A stretch of DNA of 64,000 bases, taken from positions 1 to 64,000 of the forward strand of contig JALNZG010000003.1 of the NCBI GenBank assembly GCA_023229425.1. The letters are read 5' to 3'. The position numbers and the translations under genes were made by a program. This DNA is from Ignavibacteriaceae bacterium (GTDB lineage: Bacteria > Bacteroidota > Ignavibacteria > Ignavibacteriales > Ignavibacteriaceae). Each line of letters starts with the position of its first letter. Within the stretch, counting starts at the first letter, position 1. Positions 8,299 to 16,691 of the stretch are shown here, one piece after another. The notes beneath the pieces are model-generated. The model had not been told where the DNA came from. It ran no database searches and saw only the letters and a list, made by a program, of their open reading frames with translations.

Positions 8299-9225
8299 TT
8301 GGATAAAAAAACTCCTTCACGCTACCAACTTATTTCTGCATTTGCCGCCGTTTATATTATTTGGGGCTCGACTTATCTCGCAATAAAATTTGCAATAATT
8401 TCTTTCCCTCCTTTTTTAATGGCGGGTTTTCGCTTTCTAATTTCGTCCGTTATAATTTTTGGCATTGCACGATTTTTCAGTAAAGAAAAAATCAAATTGA
8501 ATTTTTGGAAAGATGCTTTCATCATTGGCGGGGCTTTACTTCTTGGCGGTAACGGCGGAGTTGTTTGGGCTGAACAATACGTCCCTTCCGGATTAACTGC
8601 GCTGATTGTTGCCACCGTTCCGATTTGGATGGTACTGTTTGATTGGCTTCATCCGCACGGAAATAAACCAACTTGGAAAATAATTATCGGATTGGTTTTG
8701 GGTTTTGCAGGATTGTTGATCATGATCAGTCCGACTACAATTCTTTCAGGTGAAAAAGTAAATCTTTACGGAGCCGGCGCACTTTTATTTGCAACATGCT
8801 CATGGGCGGCGGGTTCTGTTTATTCGCGTAGAGCCGATTTGCCGAAATCGAAATTTCTTACTGTGGCGATGGAAATGTTTGCAGGGGGAATTCTACTTCT
8901 TCTGGCAGGAACAATTTTCGGTGAATGGAATAATTTCCATATCGCAAGTCTTTCAACTCAATCAATTACTGCTTTCTTTTATCTTATAGCTTTCGGTTCC
9001 GTCATTGGGTTCACTTCATACATTTGGTTGCTGGATGCTGTTGGGCCGGCGCGTGCATCAACCTATGCTTATGTTAATCCGGTAATAGCGGTATTACTTG
9101 GCTGGCTGATCGGTGGAGAAGAAATTACTTCGCGGATTTTCTTTGCCGCTTTCTTCATTATTCTGGGAGTTGTTTTTATTATAACGAAGAAAGAGTTTTT
9201 GCGGTTCAAGAGAAAAATAAAATAA
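8299..9225 (+). CDS. EamA/DMT-superfamily transporter
   Basis: A 308-aa polytopic inner-membrane protein with about ten hydrophobic segments in two EamA repeats. The first repeat has the characteristic YIIWGSTYLAIKFAI and a Gly-rich GGALLLGGNGGVVWAEQYVPSG. The second has ASTYAYVNPVIAVLLGWLIGGE before the last helices. Members export or import amino acids, purines or other small metabolites; substrate is not predictable. The start is a TTG at 8299 with CCGGAAAA upstream; no in-frame ATG fits. It follows the barrel gene by 28 nt in the same direction and may share its transcript. Confidence 0.9.
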   Translation: MDKKTPSRYQLISAFAAVYIIWGSTYLAIKFAIISFPPFLMAGFRFLISSVIIFGIARFFSKEKIKLNFWKDAFIIGGALLLGGNGGVVWAEQYVPSGLTALIVATVPIWMVLFDWLHPHGNKPTWKIIIGLVLGFAGLLIMISPTTILSGEKVNLYGAGALLFATCSWAAGSVYSRRADLPKSKFLTVAMEMFAGGILLLLAGTIFGEWNNFHIASLSTQSITAFFYLIAFGSVIGFTSYIWLLDAVGPARASTYAYVNPVIAVLLGWLIGGEEITSRIFFAAFFIILGVVFIITKKEFLRFKRKIK

Positions 9226-9227
9226 TC

Positions 9228-9306
9228 ACACGGAACGCTCTCGAGCGCTGCCTGCCACATATAAATTATTTCCAAAATGTAGGGAAGGGTCGCGACCATT
9301 CCGTTT
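9228..9306. repeat. REP-like element with two palindromes (GGAACGCTC... and GGTCGCGACC)
   Basis: The left palindrome is GGAACGCTCTCGAGCG (9232 onward). After a 35-40 nt spacer the right palindrome is GGGTCGCGACCATTCC, ending CCG at about 9303. Together they form the outer inverted arms of one element. The same two palindromes appear in reversed order at 36928-37001. The element sits just after the EamA gene and may also act as a transcription stop. Confidence 0.7.
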
Positions 9307-9362
9307 TTAATATTTTACCGCAACATCACTTTTGTAATTCCAAACATTTTTTCATGTACAAT

Positions 9363-9398
9363 AGTTTACTCTACTTCAAATACCTTAAAAAGTAAACT
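9363..9398. repeat. AGTTTACT...AGTAAACT inverted repeat downstream of the 445-aa gene
   Basis: AGTTTACT (9363-9370) and AGTAAACT (9391-9398) are perfect inverted 8-mers enclosing CTTCAAATACC. The words AAGTTTACT, AAAAAGTAAAC and CTTCAAATACC recur at 10925-11040, next to the putAbiC gene. Possible operator, weak terminator or boundary of an inserted unit. Confidence 0.45.
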
Positions 9399-9446
9399 AA
9401 TTAGACAGAAGTATTTTTCCTTTGTTTTGATTAACCAGAAACTTTT

Positions 9447-10784
9447 TTATCCAATTGTTGTGTTGCTAAAATAATCTTTAATTACATTATTATACTTTGA
9501 GATGTTCCTAACAATATTTTCTAATTGGTTTACTTCATTACATGTTTTATGATATAATTCAACTACTTTTAAGAACCGAACTTGAAAAATTTGATATTGT
9601 GGATACTTTTTATAAAAACAATCCATGATAATCTCTTTTTCCGCATCGGGGTGCTTTTTTGAAAATATTTTATGGATTGCAATTATCAATCTAGTATAAA
9701 CATTATTTTCATTACTCAATTTTTCAAAAAGAGTTTTCACCTTTTTCATTTTCTTAGTAATCGACAAAAGTTTCTTGTTAATTATAAAAAGTTCATTCTG
9801 TAATATTGGTTGTATTATTTTGTTATATTCTTCAATTTTAGTAATTACTTCTTTTGCGTCAAACAGATTTTCAAATTTTATTATTTTTTTAATGAATGAA
9901 AGCGCTCCTGATATCTTTTCGCCTTTAAACTCAATGAGTAAGCTATCATTTGCTTTTATATTTTTATATTCAGGAAATATTTCATGAATAAAACACATAT
10001 TGTCATGTAGTATTTGATCAAGCCCTAAAACCATTTTTCTACATTCGTCAATTATGAATTTATCAATAAATTTACTTCTGTCGTTCAATAATAAATTATA
10101 TGCATCACGGGCATATTCCATCGCATCCAACCAGCTTCTATTTTCCAATGGGTGTTTTGCCGAATAACGAATTATTTCGTGTTTATGAGCATTCCGATAT
10201 AAAACCCATTCTGAAAAAGGTATAATTTTGATATTTTCAAATTTTAATATAGTGTAGAAATAACTTGAACGTCCATAACCAAAATTTGTTTTGAACTGAA
10301 TTGATAGACTATTCCCTAAATTATATTTAGATTGTGCCCAGCCCACTTTACTATGAGAATACGCAATAATAGAACTGTTTCTTTTGCATTTTTTATATGT
10401 TTGTTTTAAGGCATATGGCAACGCTGCATTTTCTACATCATGACGCAATTGTAATATCTGTTTCCTGCTATTTGTATCTGAAGTATTTCGACTCACGAGA
10501 TCGTTTATATTTATCTCACTTCCCGACATTTTTTGATATGTTCCCTCTAAATCATAACAATAGTTAAAGTCATCTAAAAATAATTTAATCCTATTATCGT
10601 TCTTAATGAAATCAATAATTTTTTTGGGAGCTAGATATTCCTCTTTATAAAAAGAAGAAAAAGTAACTAAATATTTTGCAAGTGACTTCTTAATTTTTAC
10701 TTCAACAAAATCAACCCACAGCGAAGAATTTGCCTCTTTCTTTTTAAGGACACAAAGAACATTTTTATTAATTTTAATTTTCAT
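9447..10784 (-). CDS. Unrecognised 445-aa protein in AT-rich accessory patch
   Basis: I do not recognise this family. The protein is rich in Lys, Asn and Ile, with base composition clearly more AT-rich than the neighbouring metabolic genes, which suggests horizontal acquisition. No signal peptide or membrane helix is visible. Notable segments are FGYGRSSYFYTILKF near residue 170, followed by PFSEWVLYRNAHKHEIIRYS, an HEIFPEY segment near 270, and a Lys/Leu-rich probable coiled coil at about 330-370. It begins at an ATG without a strong Shine-Dalgarno. It lies 284 nt downstream of, and in the same direction as, a putAbiC-type gene, so a role in phage resistance is possible but rests on context only. 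Confidence 0.7.
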   Translation of the reverse strand: MKIKINKNVLCVLKKKEANSSLWVDFVEVKIKKSLAKYLVTFSSFYKEEYLAPKKIIDFIKNDNRIKLFLDDFNYCYDLEGTYQKMSGSEININDLVSRNTSDTNSRKQILQLRHDVENAALPYALKQTYKKCKRNSSIIAYSHSKVGWAQSKYNLGNSLSIQFKTNFGYGRSSYFYTILKFENIKIIPFSEWVLYRNAHKHEIIRYSAKHPLENRSWLDAMEYARDAYNLLLNDRSKFIDKFIIDECRKMVLGLDQILHDNMCFIHEIFPEYKNIKANDSLLIEFKGEKISGALSFIKKIIKFENLFDAKEVITKIEEYNKIIQPILQNELFIINKKLLSITKKMKKVKTLFEKLSNENNVYTRLIIAIHKIFSKKHPDAEKEIIMDCFYKKYPQYQIFQVRFLKVVELYHKTCNEVNQLENIVRNISKYNNVIKDYFSNTTIG

Positions 10785-11068
10785 GTTTTACGTTCTATCT
10801 GTTGATTTAATACTAGGAAATCTATATCTCTATGATGACATGATATGATAAAATCCGACAAAACTTAGGTGAAATTCGAATGCTACTAATTTATAATTTC
10901 TTATTTTCATATCAACTTATTTTAAGTTTACTATAATTGAAATTCCTTCTAATGTTAAACATATAAAAAGTAAACAATTACATGGCAATTTGCTATCAAG
11001 CTACATGAAGGTTACAGAGGATTATTACACTTCAAATACCAAGAACCTATATTGGTTATTCAAAATGT
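10785..11068. other. Intergenic region between the putAbiC gene and the 445-aa gene
   Basis: AT-rich, without an ORF. It contains AAGTTTACT (10925-10933), AAAAAGTAAAC (10966-10976) and CTTCAAATACC (11030-11040), the same words that flank the 445-aa gene on its other side. Any promoter for the 445-aa gene should lie here; none was confidently identified. Confidence 0.5.
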
Positions 11069-11992
11069 TTAGCAAAATTTATTTATTTCATCTTCTTCGT
11101 ACGTTATTAAAAAAAAGTCTTTTGGGTTGTAATTACCTAAATAATCAAGTGGTATATTTTTAATTAATTCATACGTATCAATATATCCATTTTCTTTCCA
11201 TTTTTTCCCGAATCGAGATACAATGTTAAAAAAGAAAACATACAATTCAGGGTTTGATAATTGAGCTCTTAAAATCTTTATGTATTGTTTTTTCTCATCT
11301 AAAGTTAAATTTTTATCGTTGTCAATTAGTTTAACGGCATTATATAAATTCCGAAAATAACTACTTAAACTTGTTTGATTTGTTCTTCCAATATTTTTAG
11401 AATCAGAGTTTTTGGCATCAAGTAATAATTTTGCAATTTCCTTCCCTTTTTGATATCTGGAGAGTTTATTTTCAGCAAATTTCTCCCAATCTTTATCAAT
11501 TCCATAATAGAATGCAATATAAACGATATCAATAATCTCTTCGTTACTAAGTCCCAATTGCAATTCTTTTTTAATTTTATTTACAACTTTACATAATTCA
11601 ATCAATTGAAGTTTGAATATTACAAAAGCTCGTCGACCTTCAATTTTATCTTCCTTTTTATCGGGGTCAATATGCGAAATACACAATTGTTTTACATTTT
11701 CAGTGTGATAATCAAGCATTTTAAAAAAATTTCCACCCGTTTGACTTTTCTTGTTGTCAATATTTTGCTGAAGCAATGTTACTAAAATCAGTAGAGTACT
11801 TGTAATGGCAAACAATGTTCCAATAAAGCCCCCAAAAAAATTACCAAATTTCGATGCTAGTTCAGTGTCAATTTGAAAAGAAGTATTAAAATACGCTCCA
11901 TTAAAAATTGTAAAAATAAATAGTATAAAGCCAAGAAAACTAAAGAATCCTACAACTACCCATAAAATTTTAATCGTTGATTTTAATGTCAT
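11069..11992 (-). CDS. Putative phage abortive infection protein (putAbiC-like)
   Basis: A 307-aa protein with two N-terminal membrane helices (residues about 8-30 and 48-72) and a cytoplasmic helical domain. The layout and the segment KFGNFFGGFIGTLFAITSTL followed by LVTLLQQ and FFKMLDYH match the putative phage abortive infection family (putAbiC, Pfam PF16872) as I know it. A C-terminal half with YYGIDKDWEKFAE and LRAQLSNPELYVFFFN is also typical. Such proteins are thought to trigger growth arrest on infection; mechanism is not established. It is AT-rich like the 445-aa gene downstream and unlike the flanking metabolic genes. Assignment is from recalled family features, not an alignment. 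Confidence 0.72.
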   Translation of the reverse strand: MTLKSTIKILWVVVGFFSFLGFILFIFTIFNGAYFNTSFQIDTELASKFGNFFGGFIGTLFAITSTLLILVTLLQQNIDNKKSQTGGNFFKMLDYHTENVKQLCISHIDPDKKEDKIEGRRAFVIFKLQLIELCKVVNKIKKELQLGLSNEEIIDIVYIAFYYGIDKDWEKFAENKLSRYQKGKEIAKLLLDAKNSDSKNIGRTNQTSLSSYFRNLYNAVKLIDNDKNLTLDEKKQYIKILRAQLSNPELYVFFFNIVSRFGKKWKENGYIDTYELIKNIPLDYLGNYNPKDFFLITYEEDEINKFC

Positions 11993-12375
11993 AATCGGTC
12001 TCTATGGTTGTACTTGCTCGTTCATTTTATTTTATATTAAAGCAGAGGCGTAAAGTGGATTATCATTTGTATATTTGAAAAGGTCGAAAGGTAACGCCCG
12101 GTGCGGTATTGTTTTTTTATGCGACACTAACTGAGAAATAAAAACTCCTGATTTCTTAATTATTAGTACAAACGAACTTATTAATGTTTTTGTAGATTAC
12201 CAAACACGCACTAAAAATATTATAGTAACCTCGATGAATTTTCTTGCCTCATCAACCATCAAACCAAAACTATCTATCATCCTCAAAAAGTTTTCAGTTA
12301 TCAGTTCGCCGCTACAAATCAGTTCTCAGTTTTCTGCCTACCGCCAACTGCCTATTGCCTACTGACCGCCAACCA
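11993..12375. other. Intergenic region, left part AT-rich, right part heptad repeats
   Basis: The first 300 nt hold the upstream region of the putAbiC gene without a clear gene or RNA. From 12291 the sequence becomes a degenerate 7-nt-period repeat (see separate entry) that runs up to the 3' end of the DUF4199 gene. Short ORFs here are made of repeat sequence and were not accepted as genes. Confidence 0.6.
12291..12372. repeat. Degenerate heptad repeat (CAGTTAT / GCCTACT words)
   Basis: Runs such as CAGTTATCAGTT, TCAGTTCTCAGTTTT and GCCAACT-GCCTATT-GCCTACT-GACCGCC show a 7-nt period. Similar words occur at 12921-12947, 15591-15635, 38745-38785 and 62471-62500. Confidence 0.65.
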
Positions 12376-12843
12376 CTACACCTTCTTCTTAATAACCGCT
12401 GCAACAACAAGCGAAGTAACCGTCCCCATCGCTAAAGCGCCAAATATTCCCTGGAGAATATAACTCTTTAAGTTGAAATAATCCTTTGCTTCCTGCGGCT
12501 GCATCTTTCCCATTTTTACAGAATACTCCTGAAAATCCGTAAAGAAATGGGGATTGATGAGATAGTGAAATATCAAAATTACCAAAGGACTAATAACTGC
12601 CACCACAGCAGAAACAAGAACCCCCGCTAAGAGAGCTTTAAAAAAAGTTATCTCACCGTCAAGTTCGGTTCTTTTGGCAAGAATAGCATAAACCATAATA
12701 ACAATTGCCGGAACGGCAAAGAAATTTGAAATAACCGGATGCAGATCTTTAAACGCGGTTTGCAATCCGAAGATATATTCAAATAACAGCCAAAATAATT
12801 GTGCCGCTGAAAATAAAAGTCCGAATTTTATTTCTGTTTTCAT
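12376..12843 (-). CDS. DUF4199 family membrane protein
   Basis: A 155-aa inner-membrane protein with about four hydrophobic helices. It starts MKTEIKFGLLFSAAQLFWLL and has the family-typical pattern of a long hydrophilic loop (DFQEYSVKMGKMQPQEAKDYF) before the last helix. DUF4199 proteins are common in Bacteroidota and have no assigned function. AAGGAGTTGTAAGT places a strong Shine-Dalgarno before the ATG. It appears to be monocistronic, with repeat-rich spacers on both sides. Confidence 0.82.
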   Translation of the reverse strand: MKTEIKFGLLFSAAQLFWLLFEYIFGLQTAFKDLHPVISNFFAVPAIVIMVYAILAKRTELDGEITFFKALLAGVLVSAVVAVISPLVILIFHYLINPHFFTDFQEYSVKMGKMQPQEAKDYFNLKSYILQGIFGALAMGTVTSLVVAAVIKKKV

Positions 12844-12920
12844 ACTTACAACTCCTTAAAATATTTACTTGCTATAAATTCCTAATTCATAACGTGGTAG
12901 AGCCAGAACTAAATTGTGTT

Positions 12921-12947
12921 TAGTTGTCAGTTTTCAGTAATCAGTTT
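12921..12947. repeat. Heptad repeat (TCAGTTTTCAGTAATCAGTTTT)
   Basis: The words GTCAGTT, TTCAGTA, ATCAGTT repeat with a 7-nt period. It lies immediately left of the AACCTTCGAGGTT palindrome. Confidence 0.6.
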
Positions 12948-12948
12948 T

Positions 12949-13013
12949 AAAACCTTCGAGGTTTAGAAGATTTTCACTTCTATTGAAATTTTATAAAAAA
13001 CCTCGAAGGTTTT
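12949..13013. repeat. Paired AACCTTCGAGGTT palindromes forming a long hairpin
   Basis: AAAACCTTCGAGGTTT (12949-12964) and AAACCTCGAAGGTTTT (12998-13013) are each palindromic and are also inverted copies of each other across a 33-nt spacer. They lie about 90 nt beyond the stop codon of acs and could also terminate that transcript. Confidence 0.7.
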
Positions 13014-13070
13014 CAAGAGTCAAAAAAATATTCTTACCATTTTACACAAAATATTTTTACTAACTCTTCC

Positions 13071-13094
13071 ATTCCTAATTCCTAATTCCTAATT
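13071..13094. repeat. Heptad repeat (ATTCCTA)3
   Basis: Three near-perfect tandem copies of the 7-mer CTAATTC lie just beyond the acs stop codon. The same words occur in the nuoD-nuoE gap, near 37030, and inside the coding region at 62641. Confidence 0.7.
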
Positions 13095-13102
13095 ACCTCA
13101 AC

Positions 13103-15076
13103 CTATTCCTCATCACTACGTAATTTCTCAAGAACGCTAAAATCTTCAAGCGTTGTAGTATCGCCAACAACCGTTCCGCTTGTGGCAATCTCTCTCAATA
13201 ACCGTCGCATAATTTTTCCGCTTCTTGTTTTCGGCAAACCTTCGGAGAATCTAATTTCATCCGGTTTAGCAATATGCCCGATTTCTTGAGCAACATGGTT
13301 ACGCAATTCTTCTTTTAAAAGAAGAGAAGGAATTTTTGTGTTTTCGAGTGTAACAAACGCAACGATAGCGCTTCCTTTTATTTCATCAGGACGAGCAACA
13401 ACAGCAGCTTCGGCAACATCACGATGACTTACGAGTGCGCTTTCTATTTCAGCAGTTCCTAAACGATGACCGGATACATTAATTACATCATCAACTCTCC
13501 CCATTACCCAGAAATATCCGTCTTTATCTTTTCGGGCGCCGTCACCGGTAAAGTAATAACCTTTATAATCGCCGAAGTATTGTTTTTTAAATCTTTGATT
13601 ATCACCATAAATTGTTCTTAGCATTGAGGGCCAGGTATCTTTAATGATGAGAAATCCTCCAGAACCCGGAGGGACAGGCTTGCCTTTTTTATCAACTACT
13701 TCCGGCAGTACACCGAACATTGGAAGTGTACATGAACCTGGTTTGGTCGGGGTGATTCCCGGAAGTGGCGAAATCATAATTGAACCGGTTTCCGTCTGCC
13801 ACCAAGTATCTACGATCGGACATTTTCCTTTCCCGATAATTTTATGATACCACATCCATGCTTCAGGATTTATCGGCTCACCCACTGTACCGAGCAACCG
13901 TAAACTTGATAAATCATGTTTCAACACCCATTGTTCACCCCAACGGATAAATGCGCGGATAGCAGTCGGTGCAGTGTAAAAAATATTTATTTTATATTTA
14001 TCGATGATGCGCCAAAATCTATCAGGCTCAGGATGATTCGGAGCGCCTTCATACATAACCGATGTTGCTCCATTCAGCATGGGACCATACACAACATACG
14101 AGTGTCCCGTCACCCATCCGATATCTGCCGTGCACCAATAAATGTCTTCATCTTTTAAATCGAAAACCATTTTAGCAGTTAAATAAGTATTAACCATGTA
14201 ACCGGCAGTTGTGTGAAGAATTCCTTTCGGTTTGCCGGTTGTGCCGGAAGTGTAAAGAATAAAAAGAGGATGTTCGGAGTCTAATTGAGCCGCCGGATTA
14301 ATATCATTTACCGACTGCATGATCTCATGCCACCAATGATCCCGCCCAGGGTACATTGAAATATTTGAATCGGGAACTCTTCGGTAAACAATAACATTTT
14401 CTACAGTTGGGGTTCCTTCTAAAGCTTTATCAACAGCAGGTTTTAAATAAACTAAACTCCCCCGACGTATTGCAGCGTCTTGTGTTATCACAAGTTTAGC
14501 TTGCGCATCATTTATTCTGTCTTTTAATGCTTCGGCACTAAAACCGCCGAAGACAACGGTATGCACAGCGCCGATGCGTGCACATGCTAATATCGCGATT
14601 GCTAATTCCGGCACCATTCCCATATAAACAGCAACGCGATCTCCTTTAGTTATGCCCAATTGTTTTAAAACATTCGCAAACTTGCACACCTCGCGGAACA
14701 TAACCTGATAGGTAAGGATGCGGGTTTCGCCCGGTTCACCTTCCCAGATAATCGCGGCTTTATTTCGCCGCCAGGTTGTTAAATGGCGGTCGAGACAGTT
14801 GTAACTTAAATTAGTTTTACCACCGATGTACCATTTTGCATGTGGTGGATTCCATTGCTTTACTTTCGTCCAATACTTAAACCAATGTAACTCACCGGCA
14901 ATGTCCCCCCAAAATTTTTCCGGGTTAAGGATCGATTCCTTGTACATCTTTTTATACTGCGCCATCGTTTTGATGTTCGCAGTTTTAGTAAATTCTTTAT
15001 TGGGATGAAACACACGTTTTTCAATCATCACAGATGTTATATTTTCCTGTGACTGCGTCTGAGAACTATTCTTCAT
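13103..15076 (-). CDS. acs: Acetyl-CoA synthetase (AMP-forming)
   Basis: Acs activates acetate with ATP and CoA to acetyl-CoA, through acetyl-AMP. The 657-aa length fits the family. Visible motifs are AKWYIGGKTNLSYNCLDRH near the N-terminus, the P-loop-like FILYTSGTTGKPKG, VDTWWQTETG for adenylate binding, FTGDGARKDKDGYFWVMGRVDDVINVSGHR at the hinge, and the C-terminal LPKTRSGKIMRR with the Lys that is acetylated to switch off the enzyme in other bacteria. GAGGAG precedes the ATG. No acetate kinase or regulator is adjacent; the gene looks monocistronic. Confidence 0.97.
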   Translation of the reverse strand: MKNSSQTQSQENITSVMIEKRVFHPNKEFTKTANIKTMAQYKKMYKESILNPEKFWGDIAGELHWFKYWTKVKQWNPPHAKWYIGGKTNLSYNCLDRHLTTWRRNKAAIIWEGEPGETRILTYQVMFREVCKFANVLKQLGITKGDRVAVYMGMVPELAIAILACARIGAVHTVVFGGFSAEALKDRINDAQAKLVITQDAAIRRGSLVYLKPAVDKALEGTPTVENVIVYRRVPDSNISMYPGRDHWWHEIMQSVNDINPAAQLDSEHPLFILYTSGTTGKPKGILHTTAGYMVNTYLTAKMVFDLKDEDIYWCTADIGWVTGHSYVVYGPMLNGATSVMYEGAPNHPEPDRFWRIIDKYKINIFYTAPTAIRAFIRWGEQWVLKHDLSSLRLLGTVGEPINPEAWMWYHKIIGKGKCPIVDTWWQTETGSIMISPLPGITPTKPGSCTLPMFGVLPEVVDKKGKPVPPGSGGFLIIKDTWPSMLRTIYGDNQRFKKQYFGDYKGYYFTGDGARKDKDGYFWVMGRVDDVINVSGHRLGTAEIESALVSHRDVAEAAVVARPDEIKGSAIVAFVTLENTKIPSLLLKEELRNHVAQEIGHIAKPDEIRFSEGLPKTRSGKIMRRLLREIATSGTVVGDTTTLEDFSVLEKLRSDEE

Positions 15077-15191
15077 TTCGGCTCCTCTTTGAAATAAATG
15101 AATTGTGCGTGTAAAATAGAAATTGAAATGAAAATATCAAATAGAATCGAAATGAATTTTTCTGGAGAATAGAAATAAAATCTTGGCGGTG

Positions 15192-15425
15192 TTAATCTTC
15201 TTCGGAGGGTTTAAGGAATATTTCGTCCTCAGATATAAAAACTTTAGAACATAAATCCCCTTTAAATTTCCCCTTTTGTTTACAGTTTGCAAAATTAGCG
15301 GTAACTTTTTTCTTGCTTTTGCTTTTTGATGAAAAAGCAAAATTATCTAAAGCTTTGTTGCATTCGGTACAAAACTCAAGTGATATATCTAGAAGTTCGT
15401 CTTTATTTGTCTCTTTGGTTTTCAT
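15192..15425 (-). CDS. Small Cys-rich protein, possible zinc ribbon
   Basis: A 77-aa ORF starting at ATG 15425. It has one CXXC pair (FCTECNKAL) and two further Cys (NCKQ...DLC) that could complete a zinc-ribbon-like site, with a Lys/Ser-rich middle. I do not recognise the family. It lies upstream of acs in the same direction, 115 nt away. The four Cys and acidic C-terminus argue for a real gene, but no good Shine-Dalgarno is visible, so it remains tentative. Confidence 0.45.
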   Translation of the reverse strand: MKTKETNKDELLDISLEFCTECNKALDNFAFSSKSKSKKKVTANFANCKQKGKFKGDLCSKVFISEDEIFLKPSEED

Positions 15426-15590
15426 AGTTAACTCGTAGTGCAAAATAATCGTAAAGATTTTAATATAAAAGTAAAAAAGAAATTACTACTGAAGTTGTTA
15501 ATCCAGCATTTGTTCCATTTTTCACATTAGGACCTAATCTATAAAGGAAAACAAAAAGATCGGTAGTAAAGTTCAAAAATCTTTAACTAA

Positions 15591-15635
15591 AAACTGATTC
15601 ACCGCGGCGAACTGCTTACTGATTACTGTTTACTC
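15591..15635. repeat. Heptad repeat (ACTGATT / ACTGCTT / ACTGTTT words)
   Basis: AACTGATTCACCGCGGCGA is followed by ACTGCTTACTGATTACTGTTT, where ACTGCTT, ACTGATT and ACTGTTT are successive 7-mers. Related to the arrays at 12291 and 38745. Confidence 0.6.
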
Positions 15636-15753
15636 CCTTTTACCTTTGCAGAAACGAGAATCTATTGTATTTTTGAATTGAAAATATTTATCGAATCGAT
15701 CCCGGCACATCAGGACGGTTACGGTTTTCAAACATTAAAAATATAGGACTTGA

Positions 15754-15768
15754 TCCCGCACTGCGGGA
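15754..15768. repeat. Small palindrome TCCCGCACTGCGGGA
   Basis: A near-perfect 15-nt palindrome in the panB leader. A sister palindrome, TCCCGCAAAGCGGGA, lies inside the coding region at 41626. Confidence 0.6.
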
Positions 15769-15902
15769 CAGACATCTATGAAAACACAACAACATTTCTC
15801 TTTTATCCCGGTCAATTACTTAACCGGAAATCTCACTGATTCTACGAAATTCATCTTTAATGTTCCAACAATATTTAATGTCTTTTCAAGTTGGAGGAAA
15901 TC

Positions 15903-16691
15903 ATGAAAACAGTACAAGAGTTTATGTCGATGAAACAAGCCGGCAGAAAAATCTCTGTTGTAACTGGCTACGATTACTGGTCTGCTCTAATTCTCGACGA
16001 AAGCGATGTTGACGCAATACTTGTAGGTGACAGCGCTGCGATGGTGATGCACGGATTTGAGACAACAATTAACGCAGAACTCGAAATGATGTGCTACCAT
16101 GTAGCCGCAGTTAAAAGAGGGTTGACAAATAAATTCTTAATAGCCGATCTCCCCTTCCTTGCGCATAAAAAAGGTTTAACTTTTCTTACTGAATCTGTTG
16201 ATGTTTTGATGAAAGCCGGAGCGCAAGCAGTTAAACTTGAGGGAGCGGAACAAAATATTGAGAGCATCAAACATTTAGTCTCAGCCGGTGTTCCGGTGAT
16301 GGGACATCTCGGTTTGACCCCGCAATCGATTCATAAATTGGGTGGAAATAAATTGCAAGGGAATGATGAATCATCTTCCGAACGAATTTTAAAGGAGGCA
16401 CAATCTCTTGAAGACGCAGGCTGTTTTTCAATCGTGCTGGAAATGATTCCTGCCAAATTAGCCAGGACAATTACAGAAACTTTGTCGATTCCCACAATCG
16501 GTATTGGCGCTGGAATACATACTAGCGGACAAGTTTTAGTGCTTCAAGATTTGTTAGGATTTTCAAAAGATTTTAATCCCAAATTCTTACGCAAATATTT
16601 AGATGGGTTTTCACTGATCAAATCGGCTTTGAACGCTTACAATTCAGATGTAAAAGAAGAAAAATTTCCTTCGGCAAAGGAGAGTTACTAA
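15903..16691 (+). CDS. panB: 3-methyl-2-oxobutanoate hydroxymethyltransferase PanB
   Basis: PanB makes ketopantoate from 2-oxoisovalerate using 5,10-methylene-tetrahydrofolate, the first committed step of pantothenate synthesis. The 262-aa length fits. Motifs are VVTGYDYWSALILDESDVDAILVGDS (metal and substrate binding), the MGHLGLTPQS loop, the catalytic Glu in IVLEMIPAKLA, and TIGIGAG near residue 200. The ATG at 15903 is chosen because TTGGAGG lies 5 nt upstream. Its stop codon overlaps the panC start by one base, and it heads a five-gene operon running to panD. Confidence 0.96.
   Translation: MKTVQEFMSMKQAGRKISVVTGYDYWSALILDESDVDAILVGDSAAMVMHGFETTINAELEMMCYHVAAVKRGLTNKFLIADLPFLAHKKGLTFLTESVDVLMKAGAQAVKLEGAEQNIESIKHLVSAGVPVMGHLGLTPQSIHKLGGNKLQGNDESSSERILKEAQSLEDAGCFSIVLEMIPAKLARTITETLSIPTIGIGAGIHTSGQVLVLQDLLGFSKDFNPKFLRKYLDGFSLIKSALNAYNSDVKEEKFPSAKESY

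Larger units (their letters stand above)
15426..15902. other. Long leader region upstream of the panB operon
   Basis: This 477-nt region has no accepted ORF. It contains a heptad repeat (15591-15635) and the palindrome TCCCGCACTGCGGGA (15754-15768). It ends in TTGGAGGAAATC, a strong ribosome binding site for panB. No known riboswitch was recognised. Promoters for the small Cys protein (leftward) and the pan/coa operon (rightward) should be here. Confidence 0.5.

Noticed and set aside
9228..9306. CRISPR-like array from the repeated palindromes
   Set aside because: Only two palindromes, no regular spacer set and no cas genes. The layout fits REP/BIME-type elements.
12244..12435. 63-codon plus-strand ORF
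   Set aside because: It is made mostly of heptad repeat sequence (CAGTTAT and GCCTACT words) and runs into the DUF4199 gene on the opposite strand.
15137..15340. 67-codon minus-strand ORF overlapping the small Cys-rich gene
   Set aside because: It is out of frame with the better candidate at 15192-15425, which has four Cys and an acidic tail.
15640..15902. Riboswitch in the panB leader
   Set aside because: Apart from the TCCCGC palindrome, no recognisable riboswitch core could be identified.
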